Notes: generated by a model from the letters alone, not told the origin. A DNA stretch of 64,000 bases from JADLHS01 sp964594985 (GCA_964594985.1 CAZQNQ010000020.1:1-64000), one strand, 5' to 3'. Counted from the first letter of the stretch, positions 54,420 through 62,181 are shown. Numbers and translations are program-made.

Positions 54420-55790
54420 TCAAACGAATTGATACTGTCCGGGGATCGCCACTTCCGGGAAGGGCAACGCGCCGAACTCATATTTCTCCGGGCCGAGCCG
54501 CTTGTTGGAATTCAGCATCTGATCCCATTCGATGATCTGACCGCTGTAAGCCGACTCGCGGCCCATGATGGCCATGAGCGTGGCTTCGGCGGTTTGTTGC
54601 GCTTCGTTCAACGGCTTGCCCGCGCGGATGCTTTCGATCAAGTCCAGGTGCTCCTGCCGGTACGGATTCACATCCTGTTCACGGAACCGCCACGGCTGGC
54701 CGCCGGTGACGCGGATGAACGATTTGCAATCACTCGTGCCCTTTGTGCCCGCGATGAATTCGCCGACCTTGCTGTCCACCTTGTCCATCTGCCGCGACTG
54801 GCTGAACATCTTCATCCCGTTCGCATACTCGAACTCGACGGCGAAGTGATCGTAGATATGGCCGTAGTTCGGGTGATTCGGACGCGCCTGCCGCCCGCCG
54901 AGCGCCATCGCTTTCACCGGCGTCTGCCCGATGACCCAGCGCATGATGTCAATGTTGTGCAGGTGCTGCTCCACGATGTGGTCGCCGCTGAGCCAGGTGA
55001 AGTAACCCCAGTTGCGCATCTGCCATTCCATGTCGGTCATCTCGGGCTTGCGATCAATCGTCCAGATGACCCCGCCGTTCCAATAGCACGAGCCATAGAC
55101 GATTTCGCCCAGCGCGCCATCCTGAATGCGCTTGATACACTCGTTGTAACTCTTCATGTGGCGTCGTTGCGTGCCGGAGACGATGCCGAGATTCTTTTGC
55201 TGCGCGAGTTTGCCGGCTTCCAGCACCATGCGGACGCCGGGTCCGTCCACCGCGCAGGGCTTCTCGATGAAGCAATGTTTGCCCGCTTCAATCGCCGCCT
55301 TGAGATGAACCGGACGGAAATGGGGCGGTGTGGCGAGGATGACGTAATTGATCTCGGGGATCGCGAGCAGTTTCTTGTAACCATCGAAGCCGGTGAAGCA
55401 ATTCTCCGTCGGGATGTTGATGCCGACCGCCGCCAGGTTTTTGCGGCAGTTCCCCAGGCGGTCTTCAAACACATCCGCCAGCGCGACGATCTCGACATTG
55501 TGGGTGTTGTTCAGTGTCGCGCCCGCCTTCACGTCTTCCGTGTGATAGCCGGAGGTCGGATAGATGACATTCGTTTCGACGCCGAGGACGTTGAGCACCG
55601 CGCCGCTGCCACGCCCGCCGCAACCGATGACGCCGACGCGGATCGGCATGTCATTCGCCGCATGGCTGGTAAGGACAAAGGGGAAATTGCTGACTGCCGC
55701 CGCCCCCGCCGCCGCGAGCGAGGAGTTTTTCAGAAACGAACGACGGGAAAGAGCAGGGGACTCAGTGGTTTCGGACATGGGCTTGTTCAT
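54420..55790 (-). CDS. Tat-exported Gfo/Idh/MocA family oxidoreductase
   Basis: 456 residues. The N-terminus carries a twin-arginine signal (SRRSFLKNSSLAAAGAAAV) and the mature part the Rossmann motif PIRVGVIGCGGRGSGAVLNV, the dinucleotide-binding EKP in KHCFIEKPCAVDG, and the catalytic-region WNGGVIWTIDRKPEMTDMEWQ with HIVEQHLHNIDIMRWVIG. Such exported members are numerous in Verrucomicrobiota and Planctomycetes, where they act on unknown sugars or glycosides with tightly held NAD(P). It is unlinked on its strand to the sugar unit upstream but lies between that unit and the microcompartment locus. Confidence 0.9.
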   Translation of the reverse strand: MNKPMSETTESPALSRRSFLKNSSLAAAGAAAVSNFPFVLTSHAANDMPIRVGVIGCGGRGSGAVLNVLGVETNVIYPTSGYHTEDVKAGATLNNTHNVEIVALADVFEDRLGNCRKNLAAVGINIPTENCFTGFDGYKKLLAIPEINYVILATPPHFRPVHLKAAIEAGKHCFIEKPCAVDGPGVRMVLEAGKLAQQKNLGIVSGTQRRHMKSYNECIKRIQDGALGEIVYGSCYWNGGVIWTIDRKPEMTDMEWQMRNWGYFTWLSGDHIVEQHLHNIDIMRWVIGQTPVKAMALGGRQARPNHPNYGHIYDHFAVEFEYANGMKMFSQSRQMDKVDSKVGEFIAGTKGTSDCKSFIRVTGGQPWRFREQDVNPYRQEHLDLIESIRAGKPLNEAQQTAEATLMAIMGRESAYSGQIIEWDQMLNSNKRLGPEKYEFGALPFPEVAIPGQYQFV

Positions 55791-55881
55791 GCGCCGAGTT
55801 TGCGCCGAAGGAACGGATTTTGGAAATCAAAAATCCATCACCAGTTTAAGGGACAGCCAAACGAAGCAGTGGCAGGCGTTG

Positions 55882-56646
55882 TTACTGTGCCGGAGCCAGG
55901 ATGACTTCAATCCCCTTGGCGCGAAGTTGTCCCACCAATTCCTCGGGAGCTTCGCTGTCCGTGACGATGGTGTGGATTCTTGAAAGATCGCAGAGTTGCG
56001 AGACGGAGCGACGACCAAACTTCGTGTGATCGAGGCAGAAGATGACCTTTGCCGCGGCGCGCATCATGGCGAGTTGGATGTCAATCAGCAGCCCATGCGA
56101 GTTGGTGATGCCGTCCATTGTGATGCCGCCGGAACTCATCACGGCGACGTCGGCGTGGATTTTGGAAAACGCTTCCACGGCGAGCGGGCCGACGAGCACG
56201 CCAAGGCGCGGATAGATAACACCGCCGCTCAAGACGAGTTCCACTTTGCCAGCGGACGAATAGAGATTCGCGACGGGCAGGGAATTGGTCACGATTTGCG
56301 GTGACTTGTCTTCCAAATGTTTCGCGACGTGGAACGTTGTTGTGCCCGCGTCAATGATGACGCTCTGGTTGGGTTTGATGAGTTCGGCACAGGCGCGACC
56401 AATGGCTTCCTTCGCATCGAGTTGATGCGTGTCGCGGGCGGAGAAGGTGAATTCATCGGACTTCGGGGCAATGAGGCGTGCGCCGCCGTGGGTGCGTTTC
56501 AAATTTCCGGCGGCTTCCAGCACCGTGAGATCGCGCCGGACGGTGGACACGGACGACCCGACGTGCTTGGCCAAGTCTTCAAGCGACGCAAATTCAACCT
56601 GTTGGAGATAGGTTTCCAACCGGTGTTTTCGCTCTTCTGCCGTCAT
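55882..56646 (-). CDS. DeoR-family transcriptional regulator
   Basis: 254 residues, encoded divergently from the microcompartment operon. The DeoR-type winged helix is at the N-terminus (RKHRLETYLQQVEFASLEDLAKHVGSSVSTVRRDLTVLEAAGNLKRTHGGA) and the sugar-phosphate sensor domain follows (LIKPNQSVIIDAGTTTFHVAKHL, IVTNSLPVANLY, GGITMDGITNS, IHTIVTDSEAP). DeoR regulators usually repress sugar operons until a phosphorylated intermediate binds. The divergent position over a 72-84 bp gap with three AGATATT-like direct repeats makes it the likely regulator of the operon. Confidence 0.92.
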   Translation of the reverse strand: MTAEERKHRLETYLQQVEFASLEDLAKHVGSSVSTVRRDLTVLEAAGNLKRTHGGARLIAPKSDEFTFSARDTHQLDAKEAIGRACAELIKPNQSVIIDAGTTTFHVAKHLEDKSPQIVTNSLPVANLYSSAGKVELVLSGGVIYPRLGVLVGPLAVEAFSKIHADVAVMSSGGITMDGITNSHGLLIDIQLAMMRAAAKVIFCLDHTKFGRRSVSQLCDLSRIHTIVTDSEAPEELVGQLRAKGIEVILAPAQ

Positions 56647-56652
56647 TCGAGC

Positions 56653-56720
56653 AATACTTTGATAGATATTGGAAGATTTTGCAAGATATTTGTTGACTCT
56701 GGCACATTTCTCGCGAAAAT
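56653..56720. promoter_or_regulatory. Divergent control region of the regulator and microcompartment operon
   Basis: Three direct half-sites AGATATT, AGATTTT, AGATATT are spaced exactly 10 bp apart (56664, 56674, 56684). Rightward TTGACT-16-GAAAAT ends 10 nt before the ATG at 56731; leftward a TTGCAA element overlaps the repeats. A regulator bound to the repeats would cover one helical face between both promoters. Confidence 0.55.
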
Positions 56721-56730
56721 GACGCTCGTT

Positions 56731-57408
56731 ATGGCCATTGCTGCACCCGCTCCGCACCGAGCCGTCGTCGAACATCTGGTTCGGCAGGCGGTTTATTCGC
56801 GCCTCGGCAAACCGCTGCCCCGCGCGGCTTCCGCGCCGAATCCGCTGGTCGTGAATATCAGTGCGCGCCATTGCCACCTCACGCCGGAAGCGGTCGAAGC
56901 GCTGTTCGGCAAAGGTCATCAACTCACCGTTCACAAGTGGCTTTATCAGGAAGGGCAGTTCGCCGCGAAGGAAACGGTGACGCTCATCGGGCCGCGCAGC
57001 CGTGTGATCTCCAATCTTCGCATCCTCGGTCCGTGCCGGAATCTTAATCAGGTTGAACTCGCTTACACCGATGCCATCGCGCTCGGTTTTGATATTCCGT
57101 TGCGCGCGTCTGGCGACATCAAAGGCACGCCCGGCGCAATGCTCATGGGCCCGAACGGATTTTTTGAAATGCCCGATGGCATTATCCGCGCGTTGCGTCA
57201 CGCGCACTTGAGTCCGACCGATGCCGATTTCTACGGCGTGAAGCATGGCGACATGATGAAGCTCAAGATCGGTGGCGATTGCGGCATCACGCTCGACAAG
57301 ATGCTGGCCCGCGTGGACAAGAGTTTCAAATTGGAAGTCCACATTGATACCGACGAAGGCAATGCTTGCAACCTCCAGCCCGATACGCCTGTCGAGTTGA
57401 TCAAATAG
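56731..57408 (+). CDS. pduL: Microcompartment phosphate propanoyl/acyltransferase PduL
   Basis: Interconverts acyl-CoA and acyl-phosphate inside the compartment, regenerating CoA. The zinc-binding first PduL domain starts VNISARHCHLTPEAVEALFG; the second contains GPNGFFEMPDGIIRALRHAHLSPTDADFYGV. SGDIKGTPGAMLMGP is the conserved linker. The first 20 residues (PHRAVVEHLVRQAVYSRLG) form an amphipathic helix typical of encapsulation peptides. ATG at 56731 is preferred since it lies 10 nt after a -10; another ATG 12 bp earlier is possible. 225 residues. First gene of the operon. Confidence 0.93.
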   Translation: MAIAAPAPHRAVVEHLVRQAVYSRLGKPLPRAASAPNPLVVNISARHCHLTPEAVEALFGKGHQLTVHKWLYQEGQFAAKETVTLIGPRSRVISNLRILGPCRNLNQVELAYTDAIALGFDIPLRASGDIKGTPGAMLMGPNGFFEMPDGIIRALRHAHLSPTDADFYGVKHGDMMKLKIGGDCGITLDKMLARVDKSFKLEVHIDTDEGNACNLQPDTPVELIK

Positions 57409-57410
57409 TT

Positions 57411-57567
57411 TTTAACCACGGATGAACACGAATAGACACGAATCGAATTTTGCGGGTAGGGCGCGTCACTCCGTGCGCGCCGCTCATGGCAATTCGTGGA
57501 ACGGCGCGCACGGAGTGACGCGCTCTACCTTCAGCAATTCGGGTTCATTGGCGTCCATCCGTGGTTC
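57411..57567. repeat. Nested palindromic element 1 of the microcompartment operon
   Basis: Outer arms AACCACGGATG and CATCCGTGGTT enclose a family F inverted pair (GTAGGGCGCGTCACTCCGTG ... CACGGAGTGACGCGCTCTAC). It occupies nearly the entire gap between pduL and the first shell gene and would form a long cruciform-like hairpin in RNA. Confidence 0.9.
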
Positions 57568-57608
57568 AAATTTCTTTTCCGGCAATTAACCCAAACAGGA
57601 GAAAACAA

Positions 57609-57893
57609 ATGAGTGAAGCATTAGGAATGATCGAAACCAAAGGCTACATCGGCAGCGTCGAAGCCAGTGATGCCATGGTCAAAGCGGCCAACGTCAAGTT
57701 GATCAAAACCATCCCCATCGGCGGCGGTCTTATCACCGTGCTGGCCCAAGGCGATGTCGGCAGCGTGAAAGCCGCCGTGGACGCCGGGTCGAAAGCCGCC
57801 GCCAAAGTCGGCGAACTCGTCAGCTCACACATCATCGCGCGTCCGCATGAAGACTTGTTGAAAGCCTTCGTCGCTAACGCCGCCGCGAAGTGA
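57609..57893 (+). CDS. BMC-H hexameric shell protein 1
   Basis: 94-residue microcompartment shell protein with one BMC fold: MSEALGMIETKGYIGSVEASDAMVKAANVKL, the pore segment IPIGGGLITVLAQGDVGSVKAAVDAG and IIARPHEDLLKAF. The central pore loop is G38-G39-G40 instead of the G-S-G of PduA, so the pore is lined mainly by backbone. It has a good Shine-Dalgarno sequence (AGGAG, 8 nt before ATG), unlike most genes here, consistent with high expression of the main shell tile. Confidence 0.96.
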   Translation: MSEALGMIETKGYIGSVEASDAMVKAANVKLIKTIPIGGGLITVLAQGDVGSVKAAVDAGSKAAAKVGELVSSHIIARPHEDLLKAFVANAAAK

Positions 57894-57928
57894 GCCTATC
57901 AACCATCAACTAAAAACTATCAACTATT

Positions 57929-58207
57929 ATGGCACAACAAGCAGTTGGAATGATTGAATGCAAAGGTCTTTGCGCGCTCATGGAAGCGTGCGACGCCGCG
58001 CTCAAAGCCGCGAATGTCACAATGACCGGCTGGGAAAAAATTGGCAGTGGTTACGTCACCGGATTCTTCCGGGGTGATGTCGCCGCCGTGAAAGCCGCCA
58101 CCGATGCCGGGGCCGCCGCTGCCGCGCAAGTCGGCTCGGTCGTCGCCGTCCAGGTGATTCCGCGTCCGCATGACGATTTGGGAATTCTCGGCAAGTGGTT
58201 GCAGTAG
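57929..58207 (+). CDS. BMC-H hexameric shell protein 2
   Basis: 92-residue BMC-H protein: AVGMIECKGLCALMEACDAALKAANVTM, pore segment WEKIGSGYVTGFFRGDVAAVKAATDAG and VIPRPHDDLG. Lys37 and the G39-S40-G41 pore loop line up with PduA numbering, the canonical small polar pore. Four cysteine or aromatic changes (Cys11, Cys15, Cys21, Trp35) distinguish it from its two paralogues. Leader is of the ATCAACTAAAAACTATCAAC type. The TAG stop is within a GTAGCGCAGG motif identical to the first arm of family B palindromes. Confidence 0.96.
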   Translation: MAQQAVGMIECKGLCALMEACDAALKAANVTMTGWEKIGSGYVTGFFRGDVAAVKAATDAGAAAAAQVGSVVAVQVIPRPHDDLGILGKWLQ

Positions 58208-58228
58208 CGCAGGGGGGCAGACAGTCCT

Positions 58229-58642
58229 ATGCGAAGCATGGTCCGATTCTCACAAAATGCGACGGATACCGAAATTCGAGATACGATTCGAACATGGATT
58301 GATCTGTTGGTCACCGACCACTACGAGGACGCGCACGAAATGATGTTTCGTTTTCCAGATGATACGTGGACGCCTGATATGATGCGGACGGTTGTCCGTC
58401 ATTACGGTTTCATCGAGCCCCGCAAAGATGGCCAGACTTTTCGCGTTACGCCGAGAGGAGAGGCGGTAGAGCATCGTCGTCGCGGGCATTATGAGGACGT
58501 CGAGTGGTTCGACGACGGCAGTGGTGTTGCGCATTTCGATTTACCGCTCAACGGTGAGTGGAGTGATGTTACCGCGATCATAGACATCGTTAAGCAAGGT
58601 GAAGATCGCGTTTTACGCCTCAATGACATCCATGTTTTGTGA
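58229..58642 (+). CDS. Uncharacterised small protein within the microcompartment operon
   Basis: 137 residues, not a shell protein or known core enzyme. An N-terminal helical part (ATDTEIRDTIRTWIDLLVTDHYEDAHEMM) is followed by a basic middle with RHYGFIEPRKDGQTFRVTPRGEA and a beta-rich end, FDLPLNGEWSDVTAIIDIVKQGEDRVLRLNDIHVL. The ending DIHVL and general shape recall small DUF7668-like proteins, but I am not sure. Codon use is less GC-biased than that of the flanking shell and kinase genes. It overlaps no neighbour; ackA starts 16 bp later. A late insertion is likely. Confidence 0.6.
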   Translation: MRSMVRFSQNATDTEIRDTIRTWIDLLVTDHYEDAHEMMFRFPDDTWTPDMMRTVVRHYGFIEPRKDGQTFRVTPRGEAVEHRRRGHYEDVEWFDDGSGVAHFDLPLNGEWSDVTAIIDIVKQGEDRVLRLNDIHVL

Positions 58643-58658
58643 ACGCCAACTTGAATTG

Positions 58659-59849
58659 ATGAAAATTCTCATCGCCAATATCGGCTCGACCTCGCTCAAG
58701 TGGCGCTTGTTCGACTTCTCGAACAACGCCGAGCGCCTTTTGCACAAAGGCGGCTTCGAGCGCGTGGCCGATTATTCGCAGGCGGTCGAGGATTGCCTCG
58801 CGCAACTCAAGGACGCTGGCGCGCTCGGCAGTGAACGTGAACTCGCCGCCGTCGGTTTCAAAACTGTCATCGCCAAAAATGTCACCGGCTGTGTGCGACT
58901 TGATGAACGTGTGCTCGGTGCGATGGAGGCTTACAACGGCCTCGCGCCCGCGCACAATCCGCCTTACATCACCGGCATCCGCCTGTTTGGGAAACGCATG
59001 CCCGGTGTGCCGTTGGTGGGATTGTTCGAGACGGCGTTCTATCAGTTCGCGCCTGAAGCGATGATGCGCTACGCCGTGCCGGATGCTTGGCGCGACATCG
59101 GCATCCGCCGCTGGGGATTTCACGGCGCGAGCCACAAGTTTATCGCCGAACGTTCGGCGGAATTGCTCGGGCGCAACGATGTCGCCGAACGCGTCCGCAA
59201 TCTTTACGTGGACGGCGGCAAAACTCCCGTGGACGAACCCGCGCTGCGCGTGATTTCGTGTCACCTCGGCGGCAGTTCAAGCATCACGGGCATTCGCAAC
59301 GGCGTGGCGATTGGCACGAGCATGGGCATGAGTCCGCAATCCGGTTTGCCGCAGAACAATCGCGTCGGCGATCTTGATGCCGAAGCGATTCCGTACGCGG
59401 TGAAAACACTCGGCATCACGATTGAAGAAGCGCAGCGCCAGCTCACGAAGGAATCAGGACTGAAGGGAATCAGCGGCGTCTCGAACGACATCCGCGATGT
59501 GATCGAAGCGGCGGGCCAGGGCAACGCAAACGCCAAACTGGCGATTGATACTTATGTCGCGAGCGCCCGCCATTGGATCGGCAGCTACTTCTTCGAGATG
59601 GGTGGCGCGGATGCGATTGTATTCACCGCTGGTATCGGAGAAAACCGTGCGGATATCCGTGCTGCGATTTGCGCGAATCTCGAAGGGCTTGGCATCGAAT
59701 TGGATTCCACGCTCAACGCCAGCACCCGCGCCACGGAAACCGTTCTCAGCAAACCAGGCTCTCGGGTGAAGCTCCTGGTGATTCCGACGAACGAAGAACT
59801 CGTCGTCGCGCGCGAGACGAAACGGCTTTTGGAAAATTCCCGGAATTAA
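58659..59849 (+). CDS. ackA: Acetate/propionate (or lactate) kinase
   Basis: Transfers phosphate from acyl-phosphate to ADP. 396 residues of the ASKHA kinase fold: MKILIANIGSTSLKWRLFDF with the phosphate-binding loop, a RRWGFHGASHKFIA substrate block, ISCHLGGSSSITGIRNG, and TAGIGENRADIRAA near the C-terminus. In this setting it would recover ATP from the acyl-phosphate made by PduL, for example lactoyl- or propionyl-phosphate. The stop codon TAA is shared with the first arm of a nested palindromic element. Confidence 0.95.
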   Translation: MKILIANIGSTSLKWRLFDFSNNAERLLHKGGFERVADYSQAVEDCLAQLKDAGALGSERELAAVGFKTVIAKNVTGCVRLDERVLGAMEAYNGLAPAHNPPYITGIRLFGKRMPGVPLVGLFETAFYQFAPEAMMRYAVPDAWRDIGIRRWGFHGASHKFIAERSAELLGRNDVAERVRNLYVDGGKTPVDEPALRVISCHLGGSSSITGIRNGVAIGTSMGMSPQSGLPQNNRVGDLDAEAIPYAVKTLGITIEEAQRQLTKESGLKGISGVSNDIRDVIEAAGQGNANAKLAIDTYVASARHWIGSYFFEMGGADAIVFTAGIGENRADIRAAICANLEGLGIELDSTLNASTRATETVLSKPGSRVKLLVIPTNEELVVARETKRLLENSRN

Positions 59850-59976
59850 CCACGAATGAAAACAAACGGACACGAATTTGCTTTCGCTGGTAGGGCGCGT
59901 CACTCCGTGCGCGCCGCCCCACAACATGCCACGAACGGCGCGCACGGAGTGACGCGCCCTACCTACCTTCGTGGTT
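59848..59976. repeat. Nested palindromic element 2 of the microcompartment operon
   Basis: Outer arms AACCACGAA and TTCGTGGTT enclose the family F pair GTAGGGCGCGTCACTCCGTG / CACGGAGTGACGCGCCCTAC with GCGCGCCG extensions. It fills the ackA to BMC-H3 gap and starts inside the ackA stop codon. Confidence 0.9.
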
Positions 59977-60022
59977 CAAACACTTTCTCTCAACTCTCAA
60001 CCATCAACTAAGAACTAATACT

Positions 60023-60304
60023 ATGGCTCAAGCAATTGGAATGATCGAAACGCGCGGACTCGTCGCCCTCGTCGAGGGGACGGACGCCATGCTCAAGGCC
60101 GCGAACGTGGAACTCGTCGGTCCGATGACCCAGGTCGGCAACGCTCTCGTCACCGCGGTGGTCGTCGGCGACGTCGCCGCCGTCAAAGCCGCCACGGATG
60201 CGGGCGCGCAGGCCATCAAAGCCATCAAAGGCGAAGTGGTCAGCGTGCATGTCATCGCCCGTCCGCACAGCGACGTGGAAGCGGTGTTGCCGAAGAAGAA
60301 GTAG
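60023..60304 (+). CDS. BMC-H hexameric shell protein 3
   Basis: 93-residue BMC-H protein: AIGMIETRGLVALVEGTDAMLKAANVEL, pore segment MTQVGNALVTAVVVGDVAAVKAATDAG and VIARPHSDVEAVLPKK. The pore loop reads G-N-A instead of G-S-G, introducing Asn at the constriction, and the preceding Lys is replaced by Gln. Probably a minor tile with different permeability. Leader of the CTCAACCATCAACTAAGAAC type. Confidence 0.95.
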   Translation: MAQAIGMIETRGLVALVEGTDAMLKAANVELVGPMTQVGNALVTAVVVGDVAAVKAATDAGAQAIKAIKGEVVSVHVIARPHSDVEAVLPKKK

Positions 60305-60386
60305 TCGTGGCTGCGCTCGTGAGAGCGCGGCGGACTTGCGCTTGAAATGCGGTGCTCTCACGAGACACCGCCACAAAGGCAAAATT

Positions 60387-60698
60387 ATGTTCTTAGCCAA
60401 AGTCGAAGGCTCGGTGGTCGCCACCAAGAAAGACCCGAACATGTCGGGTCGCAAACTGCTGTTGCTGCGCCCGCAGCTCGTGGACGAAAAAGACCCCACA
60501 AAGTTCCGCCCCGGCGCGAACACCATCGTGGCCGTGGATTGTCTCGGCGCGGGCATCGGCGAGATGGTGATGTTCTGCCAGGGCAGCAGCGCCCGGCTCG
60601 CGCCCGGCATGAAAGACGCGCCCGTGGATGCCGTCATCATCGGCATCGTGGACAGCGTGGACGTGCTCGGAAAACAAATCTTCAACGCAAAGACGTGA
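60387..60698 (+). CDS. BMC-P (EutN/CcmL-type) pentameric vertex protein 1
   Basis: 103-residue pentamer-forming protein that caps the shell vertices. Conserved: MFLAKVEGSVVATKKDPNMSGRKLLLLRPQ, TIVAVDCLGAGIGEMVMFCQGSSAR and APVDAVIIGIVDSVDV, the typical OB-fold pattern. A second vertex gene begins near the end of the window. Confidence 0.95.
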   Translation: MFLAKVEGSVVATKKDPNMSGRKLLLLRPQLVDEKDPTKFRPGANTIVAVDCLGAGIGEMVMFCQGSSARLAPGMKDAPVDAVIIGIVDSVDVLGKQIFNAKT

Positions 60699-60750
60699 GA
60701 AACATCGACATCAAATCTCACCTCTGTCGCGACGCCGAGGACAAATAATC

Positions 60751-62178
60751 ATGTTCGATCCCAAACCTCTATACACAGTTGGCCAAGCCGAACTGCCCAT
60801 CCGCGATTTCAAAGACTACTGGGAGGAGTTCGTTGTGCGCCCGCCGTATCAGCGCAAGAGCGTATGGCCGAAGAAAAAGAAACAAGCGCTCTTGGACAGC
60901 TTGTTCCGCCGCTACTACGTCCCGCGCATTGTCATCCGTGAAGTTCGGCGCAACGAAACGCAGACTGCCCGCGAGGTGATTGACGGACAGCAGCGCATCA
61001 CCACCGCGAAAGAATTCCTCTCGGACGAATTGCGGTTGCCCGACTCACTGAAAGATATTGATCCGAATTTGGCCGGCGCGACGTATTCAACATTGCCGAC
61101 TGAGTTGCGGCGTTTCGTAGATCGGGAACTTAAATACATCGCAGACATCGTGAAGGGCGTCGAAGACCCGAAGAACCGGGAGCACCAAAAAATCGCCGCC
61201 GAAATCTTCTGGCGTCTCCAGCAGGGTGAATCGCTGACCTACATGGAGATTGCACATTCGCGGCTCGCCAGCCTCTCGCGCAACTTCGTCGAGAAATACG
61301 CAGACGACATCACGTTCGATTTCACGAAATACGAACCGATTGATTCCAACTCGAACAAGCATCCATTCTTCAACGTGATTGAGCGCAACAACGACCGGAT
61401 GCAGCACTTGGCGTTGCTTACGCGCTTCCTGATTTTCGAGGAGAACGACGGCCCTGCCGAAATTCAAAACGCCGATGTGATGGAATACGTGGACAAGCAT
61501 CAGCGGGATGACGGCATCGGCAACTACAGCTTCGAGCAAACGCAAGCGGCCAAAGACACGCTGCGAGTGATGCGGGCGTTTTATGAGATTTTCAAGGACG
61601 ATCCGATGCTTGCCAATGGGGACGGCGGAATGAAGGAATTGAAGACGGAGTATTTCATCATCTCGATTTATCTTCTCCTCCGGCATTTGCTCAAATTTTA
61701 TGTTTGGGAAAAATCCGAGCGCGAACTGTTCCGTAAATTCACGCTCAATTTTCACCAGCGCTGGGATGCCGGCAAAAACGATGACGCCGACATCCAATTG
61801 TTTTCCAACAAACGCCAACAGAGCGCAGCCGAAATTGAAGCGCGTCACCAAATCATTCGACAACTCTTTTTCGAGTTTGCCAGTGCCCAAGGACAGAGCC
61901 TCACGGCCAAAGACAGCAAACGCGCCTTCAGCGAAAGCGAGCGGATTGCAATCTACCGAAAAGCAAACGGTCGGTGCCTGCAATGCGAAGCCGAAGGAAA
62001 ACCCGATAAAGAGTGCATCGTTCCTTGGTCGGAATATGACGCTGATCACGTCATTCCTCACGCACTCGGCGGACAAACAGCGATTGGCAACGCACAACTG
62101 CTTTGTCGGTATCACAACCAGCAGAAGGGCGCGAAGTTGAACGTCAGTTCATCCGTTGCTTCTCCAAAATCTCCCTAA
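60751..62178 (+). CDS. DUF262 - HNH endonuclease protein
   Basis: 475 residues. The N-terminal DUF262 (ParB/Srx-like NTPase) domain is marked by FVVRPPYQRKSVWPKKKKQALLDS and the catalytic signature EVIDGQQRITTAKEF; a helical middle follows. The C-terminus (about residues 400-460) is an HNH nuclease: GRCLQCEAEGKPDKEC with zinc-binding cysteines, YDADHVIPHALGGQTAIGNAQ and LLCRYHNQQKG. The architecture resembles GmrSD/BrxU/SspE-type restriction proteins that cut modified or foreign DNA, though those carry a DUF1524-type HNH. It lies 52 bp after a vertex gene and 3 bp before the aldehyde dehydrogenase, and is less GC-biased than both. Not a known microcompartment gene. Confidence 0.9.
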   Translation: MFDPKPLYTVGQAELPIRDFKDYWEEFVVRPPYQRKSVWPKKKKQALLDSLFRRYYVPRIVIREVRRNETQTAREVIDGQQRITTAKEFLSDELRLPDSLKDIDPNLAGATYSTLPTELRRFVDRELKYIADIVKGVEDPKNREHQKIAAEIFWRLQQGESLTYMEIAHSRLASLSRNFVEKYADDITFDFTKYEPIDSNSNKHPFFNVIERNNDRMQHLALLTRFLIFEENDGPAEIQNADVMEYVDKHQRDDGIGNYSFEQTQAAKDTLRVMRAFYEIFKDDPMLANGDGGMKELKTEYFIISIYLLLRHLLKFYVWEKSERELFRKFTLNFHQRWDAGKNDDADIQLFSNKRQQSAAEIEARHQIIRQLFFEFASAQGQSLTAKDSKRAFSESERIAIYRKANGRCLQCEAEGKPDKECIVPWSEYDADHVIPHALGGQTAIGNAQLLCRYHNQQKGAKLNVSSSVASPKSP

Positions 62179-62181
62179 TTT

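Noticed and set aside
54309..55904. 531-codon open frame antisense to the Gfo/Idh oxidoreductase
   Set aside because: The minus strand has a Tat signal and Rossmann motif; the antisense protein has none.
56647..57342. N-terminal extension of the DeoR regulator on the minus strand
   Set aside because: The open frame upstream of 56646 is the antisense of pduL; the DeoR helix-turn-helix begins right after the chosen ATG.
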